Of a stretch of 64,000 nucleotides of DNA, positions 10,669 through 19,574 are shown one piece after another. How positions within the stretch are numbered: the first letter of the stretch is position 1; every line of letters begins with the position of its first letter. This DNA is from Ciceribacter sp. T2.26MG-112.2 (GTDB lineage Bacteria; Pseudomonadota; Alphaproteobacteria; Rhizobiales; Rhizobiaceae). The stretch is from positions 186,001 through 250,000 of the forward strand of contig NZ_UEYQ01000002.1 in NCBI RefSeq assembly GCF_900492205.1. Direction: 5' to 3'. Under the pieces are notes generated by a model. The model worked only from the letters and a program-made list of their open reading frames with translations. It was not told the DNA's origin and ran no database searches. Made by a program: the position numbers and the translations under genes.

Positions 10669-10693
10669 AACACGCGGAAAGGGAAAAAGTTCC
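10669..10693 (-). promoter_or_regulatory. EcfG-type (general stress sigma) promoter for the DUF982 gene
   Basis: On the minus strand GGAAC (10693-10689) is followed after 16 bases by TGTT (10672-10669). This fits the GGAAC-N16/17-cGTT pattern of EcfG/RpoE2 promoters, with one deviation in the -10 element. The DUF982 start codon follows at 10656, only 13 bp from the -10, so the leader would be very short. Confidence 0.5.
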
Positions 10694-10740
10694 TTGGAAA
10701 TTTTGCCTTTATTTCAACTGTTTGTGAGTCCGTGTGCCGC

Positions 10741-11628
10741 TCACGCCGTGACGGCGGCTGATAGCGACGACGGCTCGTCTGCCCAGTCCGTTCCGGTGCA
10801 GGCGTCGCGTTGCCTGAGCCAATCTGCCGTCGCCTCGCCCGCCCATTCGGCGGCCTCCGAGAGGCTTTCTCCGCCAACCAGGGCATGCAGCAGGGCGGCG
10901 CTGAAACTGTCGCCGGCGCCAATCGTGTCCCGGCTTGATACCGGATGGACGGCATGCACGTCGCGGCGCTCGATGCCGTCGAACAGGGTGATCGCACGTG
11001 GGCCGTCGGTCAGGGCGAGTTGTCTCAGCCGCGGGCCCGAAATCTTTGTGGTCTTCTGCCAGATCTGCTCGAGGCTCTCTCCGGGAAAATCGGCTTTTGA
11101 ACCGACGATGATGTCGGCGGGCCGTGGCGTGGGGGTGCCGAGCGGGAATTGGGATACGACCAGCGAGGCCTGTTCCAGCGACTGGAGGATTGCGTCGCAC
11201 AGCCGGGCGCCGTTGACGTAGAAGGCCCTGCCTTTCACCGGCGCCGAAAGCGAGAAGCCCCGGCTGGCGCGCTTTTCGTCCGACAGAATGGTCCGCTCTC
11301 CGTTCGGCTCGAGCAGGATGTCGGCACATTCCGTCTCTCCCTCCACCGTGCCGACATGGGTCAGGTCATAAGCCTGGCGGGCCAGAACGTCGCGCGCCCA
11401 AACGCCGTAGCGATCGTCCTTGAGCGTCGAAACAAGGCAGACCGAATGGCCGAGGTCCATTAGCCGCCGCGCCGTGTAATATCCGCCGCCCCCCAGCCGC
11501 ACGCGCCGGTCCGACCAGGATATCCGTGCGCCGGAACGCAAGGGTGCGTTCAGTCGCCAGATTCGGTCGTGGTTGATGTGGCCGATCACGATGATCGGGC
11601 CGCTTGCCGGCGGAGGGGAAGTGCGCAT
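10741..11628 (-). CDS. PfkB-family sugar kinase
   Basis: About 295 residues with the ribokinase/PfkB fold. It has an N-terminal strand IIVIGHINHDRIW, the GGGG turn (RLGGGGYYTARRL) and the catalytic anion-hole motif DTIGAGDSFSAALLHAL near the C terminus. The substrate is not evident. I used ATG 11628; the frame remains open upstream to beyond 11700 and the true start may be ATG 11717, since neither has a strong ribosome binding site. It is divergent from the thuA-like gene with about 130 bp between them, which suggests a shared control region for a sugar pathway. Confidence 0.75.
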   Translation of the reverse strand: MRTSPPPASGPIIVIGHINHDRIWRLNAPLRSGARISWSDRRVRLGGGGYYTARRLMDLGHSVCLVSTLKDDRYGVWARDVLARQAYDLTHVGTVEGETECADILLEPNGERTILSDEKRASRGFSLSAPVKGRAFYVNGARLCDAILQSLEQASLVVSQFPLGTPTPRPADIIVGSKADFPGESLEQIWQKTTKISGPRLRQLALTDGPRAITLFDGIERRDVHAVHPVSSRDTIGAGDSFSAALLHALVGGESLSEAAEWAGEATADWLRQRDACTGTDWADEPSSLSAAVTA

Positions 11629-11757
11629 GCGGTGTTTGAAGCCCTTCTGTCTTGCGCCGCGGATGGCTTGATCCGTCTTTTTCGCCGTTTGCCGGAACCG
11701 CGCCGCGCTCGTGCCCATTTCTTGCCCAAGGATGAAGAGAGCGCAAGGAGATTGACT

Positions 11758-12543
11758 GTGACGATCAGGGCCGTTGTCTGGGGCGAGAATATCCACGAGC
11801 ATACCAATGAGATCGTTCGCGGCATTTACCCGAAGGGAATGCACTCGACCATTGCGGCGGCGCTGAATGCCGACGATGGCATCGGGGCAACGACCGCGAC
11901 ATTGCAGGAGCCGGAACACGGGCTGAGCGTCGAGCGGCTGGCTTCAACCGACGTGCTGGTATGGTGGGGTCACAAGGACCACGGGGCGGTCTGCGACGAC
12001 GTGGTGGAGCGCGTGGCACGGCGTGTCTTCGAGGGCATGGGGCTGATCGTCCTGCATTCGGGCCATTTCGCCAAGCCGTTCAAGCGGCTGATGGGTACGC
12101 CCTGCGCGCTAAAATGGCGCGAGGCCGGCGAGCGCGAGCGGATCTGGACGGTCAATCCGGGGCATCCGATCGCCGAGGGCATCCCGGAAAATTTTGTCCT
12201 GGAAAACGAGGAAATGTATGGCGAGTTCTTTTCCGTGCCGGAACCGCTGGAGACCGTCTTCATCTCGTGGTTTGCCGGCGGCGAGGTGTTTCGGTCGGGC
12301 ATGACCTGGCGCCGCGGCGCGGGCAATATCTTCTATTTCCGACCAGGCCACGAAACCTACCCCACCTATCACGACGCTACCGTGCAGCGCGTGATCCGCA
12401 ATGCGGTCAAATGGGCCCACAATCCGCGTCCCGCCTATGCCGGCGTGCATGATGCGCCGAACGTGCCGGTCGAGCGTGCGCTCGAGCCGATCGCCGAGCG
12501 CGGGCCGAAGCTGCACCAGGCCGGCGAAGAGGGCTACAAGTGA
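11758..12543 (+). CDS. ThuA-domain protein (trehalose utilization type)
   Basis: A 261-residue protein beginning VTIRAVVWGENIHEHTNE, with the ThuA-family core TDVLVWWGHKDHGAVCDDVV and GLIVLHSGHFAKPFKRLMGT. The start GTG at 11758 has AAGGAG 7 nt upstream; the open frame continues further upstream but only antisense to the kinase gene. ThuA of Sinorhizobium meliloti acts with ThuB in trehalose and related disaccharide use through 3-keto intermediates. Here the next gene, overlapping by four bases, is a Gfo/Idh/MocA oxidoreductase as ThuB is. The thuEFGK transporter genes are absent, so the sugar used is uncertain. Confidence 0.8.
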   Translation: MTIRAVVWGENIHEHTNEIVRGIYPKGMHSTIAAALNADDGIGATTATLQEPEHGLSVERLASTDVLVWWGHKDHGAVCDDVVERVARRVFEGMGLIVLHSGHFAKPFKRLMGTPCALKWREAGERERIWTVNPGHPIAEGIPENFVLENEEMYGEFFSVPEPLETVFISWFAGGEVFRSGMTWRRGAGNIFYFRPGHETYPTYHDATVQRVIRNAVKWAHNPRPAYAGVHDAPNVPVERALEPIAERGPKLHQAGEEGYK

Positions 12544-13595
12544 TGATGCCGATCCGTCTCCTCGTGCTGGGCACGGGCGGCATGGCCAATACCCATGCGA
12601 TGAATTTTGCCACGCTTCCCGATGTGCAGCTGGTCGCGGCGGTCGATGTCGATCTCGCCAGGGTGCGCGCCTTCGCCGCGCGCCACGATATCGCCCAAAC
12701 CTTCACCTCGCTCGACGAGGCCATCGGCTGGGGCGAATTCGATGCCGTGACCAATGTCACCCCGGACCGCATTCATCATCCGACGACGCTTCCCATGCTC
12801 GCCGCCGGCAAGCACGTGATGTGCGAGAAGCCGCTTGCCGAGACCTATGCCAAGGCGGACGAAATGGCGACGGCGGCCGAAGCCTCGGGTCTCGTCAACA
12901 TGGTCAACCTGACCTACCGCAATGTCGCGCAGGTGCAGAAGGCGCGGCAGATGGTGATCGATGGGGAGATCGGCCGGGTGCGCCACATCGAGGCGTCCTA
13001 TCTGCAGAGCTGGCTGGTGTCCAAGGCCTGGGGCGACTGGGCGAGCGAGAGCCAGTGGCTGTGGCGGCTTTCCACCAAGCACGGGTCCAACGGCGTGCTG
13101 GGTGATGTGGGCATCCATATCCTCGATTTCGCCGGCTTCGGCGCAGCGACCGAGATCGACCATGTCTTCGCCCGGCTGAAGACCTTCGACAAGGCGCCGG
13201 GCAACCGGATCGGCGAATATGATCTCGATGCCAATGACAGCTTCACCATGACTGCCGAATTCACCAACGGCGCCATGGGCGTCATCCACGCAAGCCGCTG
13301 GGCGACCGGCCATCTGAACGAGCTTCGCCTTCGCGTTCACGGCGACAAGGGCGCGCTGGAGGTGATCCACCGGATCGACGGTTCGCGACTGAGGGCCTGC
13401 CTCAAGGAAGATGTGGAAACGGCGGTTTGGAAGGAGATCGAGGTCGACCCGGTCGAGACCAACTACCAGAAGTTCATCGCCGCAATTCGCGGCGGATACA
13501 TGCAGGAACCGAGCTTCCGCCATGCGGCCAACCTGCAAAAAATTCTCGACCTCGCCCTGGTGACGGAGCGCGAACGGCGCGAACTTGCCGTTTAG
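12540..13595 (+). CDS. Gfo/Idh/MocA family oxidoreductase (ThuB-like position)
   Basis: A 351-residue NAD(P)-dependent sugar dehydrogenase. It has an N-terminal Rossmann fold with GTGGMANTHAMNF, the EKPLA motif (CEKPLAETYA) around residue 98, and a C-terminal alpha/beta substrate domain with GDVGIHILDF supplying the usual D...H pair. The ATG overlaps the ThuA stop codon, so the two are co-translated. By analogy with ThuAB it probably oxidises a disaccharide or related sugar to a keto form. The family is too broad for a specific substrate call. Confidence 0.85.
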   Translation: MMMPIRLLVLGTGGMANTHAMNFATLPDVQLVAAVDVDLARVRAFAARHDIAQTFTSLDEAIGWGEFDAVTNVTPDRIHHPTTLPMLAAGKHVMCEKPLAETYAKADEMATAAEASGLVNMVNLTYRNVAQVQKARQMVIDGEIGRVRHIEASYLQSWLVSKAWGDWASESQWLWRLSTKHGSNGVLGDVGIHILDFAGFGAATEIDHVFARLKTFDKAPGNRIGEYDLDANDSFTMTAEFTNGAMGVIHASRWATGHLNELRLRVHGDKGALEVIHRIDGSRLRACLKEDVETAVWKEIEVDPVETNYQKFIAAIRGGYMQEPSFRHAANLQKILDLALVTERERRELAV

Positions 13596-13603
13596 GCGGC
13601 CGA

Positions 13604-13655
13604 AGCCCTTCTCCCCGGCGGGGAGAAGGTGGCGCGCAGCGCCGGATGGGGGGAG
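13604..13655. repeat. Half-copy of a RIME-like palindromic repeat
   Basis: CCTTCTCCCC-GG-CGGGGAGAAGG forms a strong hairpin between two convergent genes and is followed by GTGGCGCGCAGCGCCGGATG. It matches the second palindrome of the longer elements at 49016-49128 and 58073-58189. It may also work as a bidirectional terminator here. Confidence 0.6.
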
Positions 13656-13677
13656 CCTCGAAGACTGGCGTCAAGCC

Positions 13678-14673
13678 TCAGTAGACGACCGTAACCGCCG
13701 CCTTCTGCTCCACCGACTTCAACGCAGCGTCGGCCAGCGCCAGCGCGATCAGGCCATCCTCGGCCGAGGGAGAAAGGGGCGTGCCCTTTTCCAGACTGTC
13801 GATGAAGGCCGAGATCTCGGCGGCATAGGCGGCCGTGTAGCGGGTCATGAAGAAGTCGTGCAGCGGCGGGCGGGTGTAGCCGTCCTTGGTGGCGACCTCT
13901 ATCGACACCGGCCTCTGGTTTTCCGCCGAGACGGCGCCGAGCGAACCGTGCACCTCGATGCGCTGGTCGTAGCCGTAGGAGGCTCGGCGCGAATTGGAGA
14001 TCAAGGCCTGGCGGCCGCTCTTGGTGGTCAGGATCAGGCTCGCCGAGTCGTAGTCGCCGAGTTCGCCGATCTTCGGGTCGACCAGGACCGAGGCGGAGGC
14101 CATCACGGTTTCGATTTCCTCGCCGAGCAGGAAGCGGGCCATGTCGAAGTCGTGAATGGTCATGTCGCGAAAAATGCCGCCCGAAACCTTGATATAGTCG
14201 GCCGGCGGAGCACCGGGATCGCGGCTGGTGATCGTCACCATCTCGACCTTGCCGATGGAGCCCTTGTCGATTTCCCGGCGCACGGCCTGGAAATGCGGGT
14301 CGAAGCGGCGGTTGAAGCCGAGCATGACCTTGCCGCCGACCTTGCGCACCGTTTCCAGGCAGGTCCGGGCGCGGGCGACGTCGAGGTCGATCGGCTTTTC
14401 GCAGAAGATCGCTTTGCCGGCCTTGGCGAAGCGTTCGATCAGGTCAGCATGGGTATTGGTCGGGGTGCAGATGATGACGGCGTCGATGTCCTTGTCGACC
14501 TCGATCTCGTCGATGGTCTTCACCGCCGCTCCGGAGGCTTCTGCAATGGCCTTGGCCGCCTCGGGAAAGGCGTCGGCGACAGCGACCAGTTTCGCCCGCT
14601 TGTCCTCGGCGATCGCGCGCGCATGTACCTTGCCGATCCGTCCGGCGCCCAGAAGGGCCAGTTTCGTTACCAT
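13678..14673 (-). CDS. iolG: myo-Inositol 2-dehydrogenase (IolG/IdhA)
   Basis: A 331-residue Gfo/Idh/MocA enzyme that oxidises myo-inositol to 2-keto-myo-inositol (scyllo-inosose) with NAD+, the first step of inositol catabolism. The Rossmann motif is GAGRIGKVHARA. The lysine of CEKPID is K93, and the D170-x3-H174 pair (FRDMTIHDFDMARFL) is the proton-relay pair of IolG/IdhA. The length fits rhizobial IdhA (about 330). ATG 14673 has GGAGGAGA upstream. It is divergent from iolR, with near-matches to the IolR box in between, so repression by IolR and induction by inositol are likely. Confidence 0.9.
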   Translation of the reverse strand: MVTKLALLGAGRIGKVHARAIAEDKRAKLVAVADAFPEAAKAIAEASGAAVKTIDEIEVDKDIDAVIICTPTNTHADLIERFAKAGKAIFCEKPIDLDVARARTCLETVRKVGGKVMLGFNRRFDPHFQAVRREIDKGSIGKVEMVTITSRDPGAPPADYIKVSGGIFRDMTIHDFDMARFLLGEEIETVMASASVLVDPKIGELGDYDSASLILTTKSGRQALISNSRRASYGYDQRIEVHGSLGAVSAENQRPVSIEVATKDGYTRPPLHDFFMTRYTAAYAAEISAFIDSLEKGTPLSPSAEDGLIALALADAALKSVEQKAAVTVVY

Positions 14674-14794
14674 CGTCTTCTCCTCCCTTGGTCGCCTTGC
14701 CGATCAGGCCTCAAGCGCCCTAAACACCGTTTGTGCCGGCTCCTCGTTTCGCCTTGCCATCCTGGCGGCGGCACTGAGGCGTAGATCGCCGAAT

Positions 14795-14826
14795 GGAACC
14801 AAAACTCCATTTGGAATATTAATTCT
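14795..14826. promoter_or_regulatory. IolR-like boxes between iolG and iolR
   Basis: Two near-matches to GGAA-N6-TTCC, the motif reported for S. meliloti IolR (recalled from the literature), lie in the divergent promoter region. One is GGAA-N6-CTCC at 14795-14808 and the other is GGAA-N6-TTCT at 14813-14826. Each has one mismatch in the second half. They fit joint control of iolG and autoregulation of iolR. Confidence 0.5.
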
Positions 14827-14881
14827 ATTTTGCTAGATTGCGATATCGCTTGTGTCAAGCGGCATTGCGGAAAGGACAGTC

Positions 14882-15700
14882 ATGACGGAAACCGGCGGAC
14901 CAGCCAGCATCAAGGCGTTCGAGGAACGATTGCTGGAAGTGTCGGAAAGCCTGCCGAAGCGGCTGCGCCAATGTGCCGACTATGTCGCCGCCAACAAGGA
15001 CCGGATCGCGGTCTCGACCGTGGCGGAAATGGCGGAAGGCGCCGGCGTCCAGCCGTCGGCCTTCATGCGCTTCTGTCAGATCCTCGGCTTTTCCGGCTTT
15101 TCCGAAATGCAGAAGCTGTTTCGCGATTCCTTCGTCGGCGGTTGGCCGGATTATTCCACACGCCTGCAGCACATTCGTGACATGGGCGAGGGCAGCCCGA
15201 CCGCCTTGCTCGCCGAATTCGTCGAGGCTGGTCGCACCTCGCTCGAGGGCCTGCTGAAGTCGGTCGAGCCGGACATGCTGGAACGGGCGGTCGATGTGCT
15301 TGCGAGCGCCGGGATGATCCACATCATCGGCCTGCGCCGCTCCTTCCCGGTCGCCAGCTACATGGCCTATGCGCTGGAAAAGATGAATGTTCCGGCCATG
15401 CTGCACAGCGCCGTCGGCAAGCTGGAAAATCACCACGCGATCAGGCCGGGTGACGCGCTGCTGGCGATCACCTTCTCGCCCTATTCCGCCGAGACCATGG
15501 AACTGGTCGAGGAGGTGGCGAAGAAAGGGATTCCGATCGTCGCCATCACCGATACGATCGTCAGCCCCTTGCGCCGGTTCGATGCGATTGCGCTCTCGGT
15601 CTCCGAGGTCGATTTCGGTGCCTTCCGCTCGCTCTCCGCGACACTGTGCCTTGCGATCACGCTCTCGGTCGCGGTGGGAACGGCGCGACAGGAGTCTTGA
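14882..15700 (+). CDS. iolR: RpiR-family transcriptional regulator IolR
   Basis: A 272-residue repressor candidate. The N-terminal RpiR helix-turn-helix spans about residues 18-90 (RLRQCADYVAANKDRIAVSTVAEMAEGAGVQPSAFMRFCQILGF). The C-terminal SIS sugar-phosphate-binding domain contains IHIIGLRRSFPVASYMAYALEKM. ATG 14882 has AAAGGA close upstream; a GTG 30 bp earlier is less convincing. It sits between iolG and iolC, as in rhizobia. The expected ligand is a phosphorylated inositol intermediate, by analogy. IolR-type boxes lie on both sides of the gene and upstream of the inositol transporter. Confidence 0.88.
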   Translation: MTETGGPASIKAFEERLLEVSESLPKRLRQCADYVAANKDRIAVSTVAEMAEGAGVQPSAFMRFCQILGFSGFSEMQKLFRDSFVGGWPDYSTRLQHIRDMGEGSPTALLAEFVEAGRTSLEGLLKSVEPDMLERAVDVLASAGMIHIIGLRRSFPVASYMAYALEKMNVPAMLHSAVGKLENHHAIRPGDALLAITFSPYSAETMELVEEVAKKGIPIVAITDTIVSPLRRFDAIALSVSEVDFGAFRSLSATLCLAITLSVAVGTARQES

Positions 15701-15716
15701 ATATTTGTATTGAAAA

Positions 15717-15745
15717 TTCCAAAAATGGAATTTAAAGTCCATTCC
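15717..15745. promoter_or_regulatory. IolR-like box in the iolR-iolC gap
   Basis: GGAA-TTTAAA-GTCC at 15727-15740 is a one-mismatch GGAA-N6-TTCC site. It is flanked by ATTCC at 15716-15720 and ATTCC at 15741-15745, giving several overlapping TGGAAT/ATTCCA half-sites. It is about 90 bp upstream of iolC and is a plausible operator for the iolCDEB operon. Confidence 0.5.
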
Positions 15746-15829
15746 AAGAGGAGAGGAGGCCGTGGTTCCGCGGCCGCCTGACGGAATGGACGGCGAGGCC
15801 AGCGACCCGCCGCCCAAAGGGAGGTTTGC

Positions 15830-17755
15830 TTGGCACAACTCGATCTGATCACGATCGGACGCTCGTCGGTCGACCTTTATGGCGTACAGGTCGGCGGTCG
15901 GCTCGAGGACATGGCCTCCTTCAACAAGTATATCGGCGGTTCGCCCACCAATATCGCCGCCGGCACGGCCAGGCTCGGGCTGAAGTCCGCCGTCCTGACC
16001 CGGGTCGGCGACGAGCACATGGGCCGCTTCATCCGCGAGCAGCTGTTACGCGAGGGCGTCGATGTGCGCGGCGTCAAGACCGATCCCGAGCGGCTGACCG
16101 CGCTTGTGCTGCTCGGCATCCGCGACGAGCACCAGTTTCCGCTGATCTTCTACCGCGAGAACTGCGCCGACATGGCGCTCTGCGAAGACGATGTCGATCC
16201 CGACTTCATCGGCGCGGCGCGCTGCGTGCTGGCGACCGGCACCCATCTGTCCCACCCCCGCACCGAAGCGGCGGTGCTGAAGGCGCTGAAGATCGCCCGC
16301 GACGGTGGCGCGAGGACCGCGCTCGACATCGACTACCGCCCCAATCTCTGGGGGCTCGCCGGCCATGGCGCGGGCGAAAGCCGCTACGTCGAATCCAGGG
16401 CCGTCACGACCAAACTGCAGGCGACGCTGCATCTGTTCGACCTGATCGTCGGCACGGAGGAGGAATTCCACATCGCCGGCGGCACGACGGATACGGTCGA
16501 GGCGCTGAAGGCCGTGCGCCGCGTGTCGAAGGCGGCACTGGTGTGCAAGCGTGGCGCCATGGGCGCCGTGGTGTTCGAAGGCGTGATACCCGACAGTCTC
16601 GACGATGGACAGGCAGGTCAGGGCTTCCCGATCGAGGTTTTCAACGTGCTCGGCGCCGGCGACGGCTTCATGTCCGGCCTTCTGAAAGGGTGGTTGACCG
16701 GCGAAGACTGGCCGACCAACCTCAAATTCGCCAATGCCTGCGGCGCCTTCGCCGTCTCGCGCCACGGCTGCACGCCGGCCTATCCGAGCTGGGAAGAGCT
16801 GCAGTATTTCTTCAAGACTGGCATCCGCAACAAGGCGCTACGCAAGGACGAGGCGCTGGAGCAAGTGCACTGGTCGACCAATCGCAAGGGCGACTGGTCC
16901 AGGATGCGCGTCTTCGCCTTCGACCACCGCATGCAGCTGGAGGCCATGGCCGACGAGGCGGGCGTCCCGCGCGAGCGGATCGGCGCTTTCAAGACGCTCT
17001 GCCTGAAGGCGGCGCTTGATGTTGCCGGTGGCGTCCCCGGTTACGGCATCCTCTGCGACAGCCGGCTCGGCCGTGACGCGCTTTATGCGGCGAGTGGCTC
17101 GGGCCTGTGGATCGGCCGCCCGGTCGAATGGCCGGGCTCGCGCCCGTTGACGCTCGAGCCCGAACTGGGGCCCGACTTCGGCGGTCTGGTGGAATGGCCG
17201 GTCGAAAACGTGGTCAAGGTCCTGTGCTTCTATCACCCCGACGATACGGCCGAGATGCGGGCCGAGCAGGAGGCGACCGTGCTTCGGCTCTTTGCCGCCG
17301 CCCGCCGCAACCGCCTGGAAATGCTGCTCGAGGTCATTCCGTCCAAGGTCGGCCTGACCGATGACGACACGGTTTCCAGGATCATCGACCGCTTCTACGA
17401 GATCGGCGTCTATCCCGACTGGTGGAAGCTGGAGCCGATGCGCACCGAAGCCTCCTGGGCCAATGCCTGCGCCGCCGTCGAGCGTCATGATCCCTTTACC
17501 CGCGGGATCGTCGTGCTCGGTCTCGATGCGCCGCAGGCCGAGCTGGAGGAAAGCTTTGCCCTTGCCGCCCGCTTTGCGCTGGTGAAGGGTTTTGCCGTCG
17601 GGCGGACGATTTTTGGCGAGGCGGCACGCAAGTGGCTGTCCGGTGCGATCAGCGACGGCCAGGCCGTGGAGGAGATGGCGCAGCGCTACCGCAGCCTCTG
17701 TTCCGTTTGGGACAAGGCGCGGCAAGGACTGGGTGCCCAGGGAGAAAAGGCATGA
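15830..17755 (+). CDS. iolC: 5-Dehydro-2-deoxygluconokinase fused to DUF2090 aldolase domain (IolC)
   Basis: A 641-residue two-domain protein. Residues 1 to about 325 form the PfkB kinase IolC, with DLITIGRSSVDLYG, YIGGSPTNIAAGTARLG and the catalytic NVLGAGDGFMSG near residue 280. Residues from about 340 form the DUF2090 domain (FDHRMQLEAMADEAG through YRSLCSVWDKARQG), assigned in rhizobia to 5-dehydro-2-deoxyphosphogluconate aldolase. The protein would phosphorylate DKG and cleave the product to dihydroxyacetone phosphate and malonate semialdehyde. The TTG start at 15830 has GGGAGG five bases upstream. It overlaps iolD by four bases (ATGA). Confidence 0.92.
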   Translation: MAQLDLITIGRSSVDLYGVQVGGRLEDMASFNKYIGGSPTNIAAGTARLGLKSAVLTRVGDEHMGRFIREQLLREGVDVRGVKTDPERLTALVLLGIRDEHQFPLIFYRENCADMALCEDDVDPDFIGAARCVLATGTHLSHPRTEAAVLKALKIARDGGARTALDIDYRPNLWGLAGHGAGESRYVESRAVTTKLQATLHLFDLIVGTEEEFHIAGGTTDTVEALKAVRRVSKAALVCKRGAMGAVVFEGVIPDSLDDGQAGQGFPIEVFNVLGAGDGFMSGLLKGWLTGEDWPTNLKFANACGAFAVSRHGCTPAYPSWEELQYFFKTGIRNKALRKDEALEQVHWSTNRKGDWSRMRVFAFDHRMQLEAMADEAGVPRERIGAFKTLCLKAALDVAGGVPGYGILCDSRLGRDALYAASGSGLWIGRPVEWPGSRPLTLEPELGPDFGGLVEWPVENVVKVLCFYHPDDTAEMRAEQEATVLRLFAAARRNRLEMLLEVIPSKVGLTDDDTVSRIIDRFYEIGVYPDWWKLEPMRTEASWANACAAVERHDPFTRGIVVLGLDAPQAELEESFALAARFALVKGFAVGRTIFGEAARKWLSGAISDGQAVEEMAQRYRSLCSVWDKARQGLGAQGEKA

Positions 17756-19572
17756 AGACGGTGAGACTGACGGCGGCGCAGGCGATGATGCGCTACCTCG
17801 CCAACCAGCTGAACGAGGACGGCGTTCCCTATATCGCCGGTGTCTGGGCGATCTTCGGCCACGGCAATGTGGCGGGCATCGGCGAGGCGCTCTACGGCGT
17901 GCGGGATCGGCTGCAGACGCTCCGCGGCCAGAACGAGCAGTCGATGGCCCACGCCGCGATCGCCTATTCCAAGCAGCTACGCCGGCGACGCGCCATGGCC
18001 GTGACCTCGTCGATCGGCCCGGGTGCGGCCAATATGGTGACGGCGGCGGCGCTTGCCCATGTCAACCGCCTGCCGGTGCTCTTCATTCCGGGCGACGTCT
18101 TCGCCAATCGCGGGCCTGATCCGGTGCTGCAGCAGCTGGAGGATTTTGGCGACGGCACGATGACGGTCAACGACTGCTTCAAGCCGGTTTCCCGCTATTT
18201 CGACCGCATCATGCGGCCCGAACAGCTTCTGACGGCCCTGCCGCGCGCCCTGCGCACCATGACGGATCCGGCGGATTGCGGGCCGGTGACGCTGTCCTTC
18301 TGCCAGGACGTGCAGGCCGAGGCTTACGATTATCCCGAGAGCTTCTTCGAGCCGAGGATCTGGCGCCAGCGCCGGCCGGAGCCCGATGCGCACGAGTTCG
18401 AGACGGCGGTCGCGGCGCTGAAGGCGGCGAAGAACCCGATCATTGTCGCGGGCGGCGGCGTGCATTTTTCCGGCGCCACGGACACGCTCAAAGCCTTCGT
18501 CGAGAAACACGGCATCCCGGTCGTCGAAACGCAGGCCGGCAAGTCGGCGCTCGCCTGGGACCACGATTACAATTTCGGCCCGGTCGGCGTGACCGGCGCC
18601 GAATGCGCCAACATCATCGCCGAAAAGGCCGACCTGGTGTTCGGCGTCGGCACGCGCTTCCAGGATTTCACCACCGGCTCCTGGGGCCTGTTCAAGAACC
18701 CGGAGCGGCGCATCCTGGCGCTCAACGTCCAGGCCTATGACAGCACCAAGCACGACGCGATCCCCCTGATCTCGGACGCGAAGATCGGCCTTGAAAGACT
18801 GTCGGCCGCGCTCGGGGACCATCGCTTCACCCCACCGGATTCCGCCATCAAGGCCAGCTGGTTCGCCAAGGCCGATGCCGTCACCGCACCGCCGAAGGAT
18901 GGCAATGCACTCCCGACCGACATGCAGGTGATCGGCGCCGTACAGCGCCAGTCGCGCGACAACACGGTCGTCATGTGCGCGGCCGGCACCATGCCGGGCG
19001 AGCTGCACCAGCTGTGGAAGGCCAAGCTGCCGCTCTCCTACCACATGGAATACGGCTTCTCCTGCATGGGCTACGAGATTGCCGGCGGCCTCGGCATCAA
19101 GATGGCCGAACCGGACCGCGACGTCATCGTCATGGTCGGCGACGGCTCCTACATGATGATGAATTCGGAGCTCGCGACCTCGGTCGCCATGGGTCTGAAG
19201 ATCACGGTCGTGATCACCGACAATCGCGGCTACGGCTGCATCAACCGGCTGCAGATGGGCACCGGCGGCGCCGAGTTCAACAATCTCTACGCCCATACCA
19301 ATGTCCATCCGATGGCGATCGACTTTGCCGCGCATGCCGCCTCCATGGGGGCGAGCGCCCGCAAGGTCTCCTCGATCGCCGAGCTGGAAGAGGCGCTCGC
19401 CGCCGCACGCGACGCGACCGTCACCACGGTCATCGTCATCGATACCGATCCCTATCCGACGCCGGAAGCCGGCGGGCATTTCTGGGACGTCGCCGTTCCG
19501 GAAGTCTCGCCCCGCGCCGAAGTCAATCAAGCCCGTCTCCGCTACGAGGCGGCCCTCAAGGAAAGAGGCTAA
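17752..19572 (+). CDS. iolD: 3D-(3,5/4)-Trihydroxycyclohexane-1,2-dione hydrolase (IolD)
   Basis: A 606-residue thiamine-diphosphate enzyme that opens the ring of the diketone made by IolE to give 5-deoxy-glucuronate. The N-terminal pyrimidine domain has the catalytic glutamate E62 in [13 protein letters not shown]. The central domain contains [15 protein letters not shown]. The C-terminal domain has the ThDP/Mg motif [15 protein letters not shown] starting near residue 464 and closing with [12 protein letters not shown]. The start ATG 17752 overlaps the iolC stop; an upstream in-frame extension lies inside iolC and was rejected. Its place between iolC and iolE is standard. Confidence 0.94.
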   Translation: MKTVRLTAAQAMMRYLANQLNEDGVPYIAGVWAIFGHGNVAGIGEALYGVRDRLQTLRGQNEQSMAHAAIAYSKQLRRRRAMAVTSSIGPGAANMVTAAALAHVNRLPVLFIPGDVFANRGPDPVLQQLEDFGDGTMTVNDCFKPVSRYFDRIMRPEQLLTALPRALRTMTDPADCGPVTLSFCQDVQAEAYDYPESFFEPRIWRQRRPEPDAHEFETAVAALKAAKNPIIVAGGGVHFSGATDTLKAFVEKHGIPVVETQAGKSALAWDHDYNFGPVGVTGAECANIIAEKADLVFGVGTRFQDFTTGSWGLFKNPERRILALNVQAYDSTKHDAIPLISDAKIGLERLSAALGDHRFTPPDSAIKASWFAKADAVTAPPKDGNALPTDMQVIGAVQRQSRDNTVVMCAAGTMPGELHQLWKAKLPLSYHMEYGFSCMGYEIAGGLGIKMAEPDRDVIVMVGDGSYMMMNSELATSVAMGLKITVVITDNRGYGCINRLQMGTGGAEFNNLYAHTNVHPMAIDFAAHAASMGASARKVSSIAELEEALAAARDATVTTVIVIDTDPYPTPEAGGHFWDVAVPEVSPRAEVNQARLRYEAALKERG

Positions 19573-19574
19573 GC

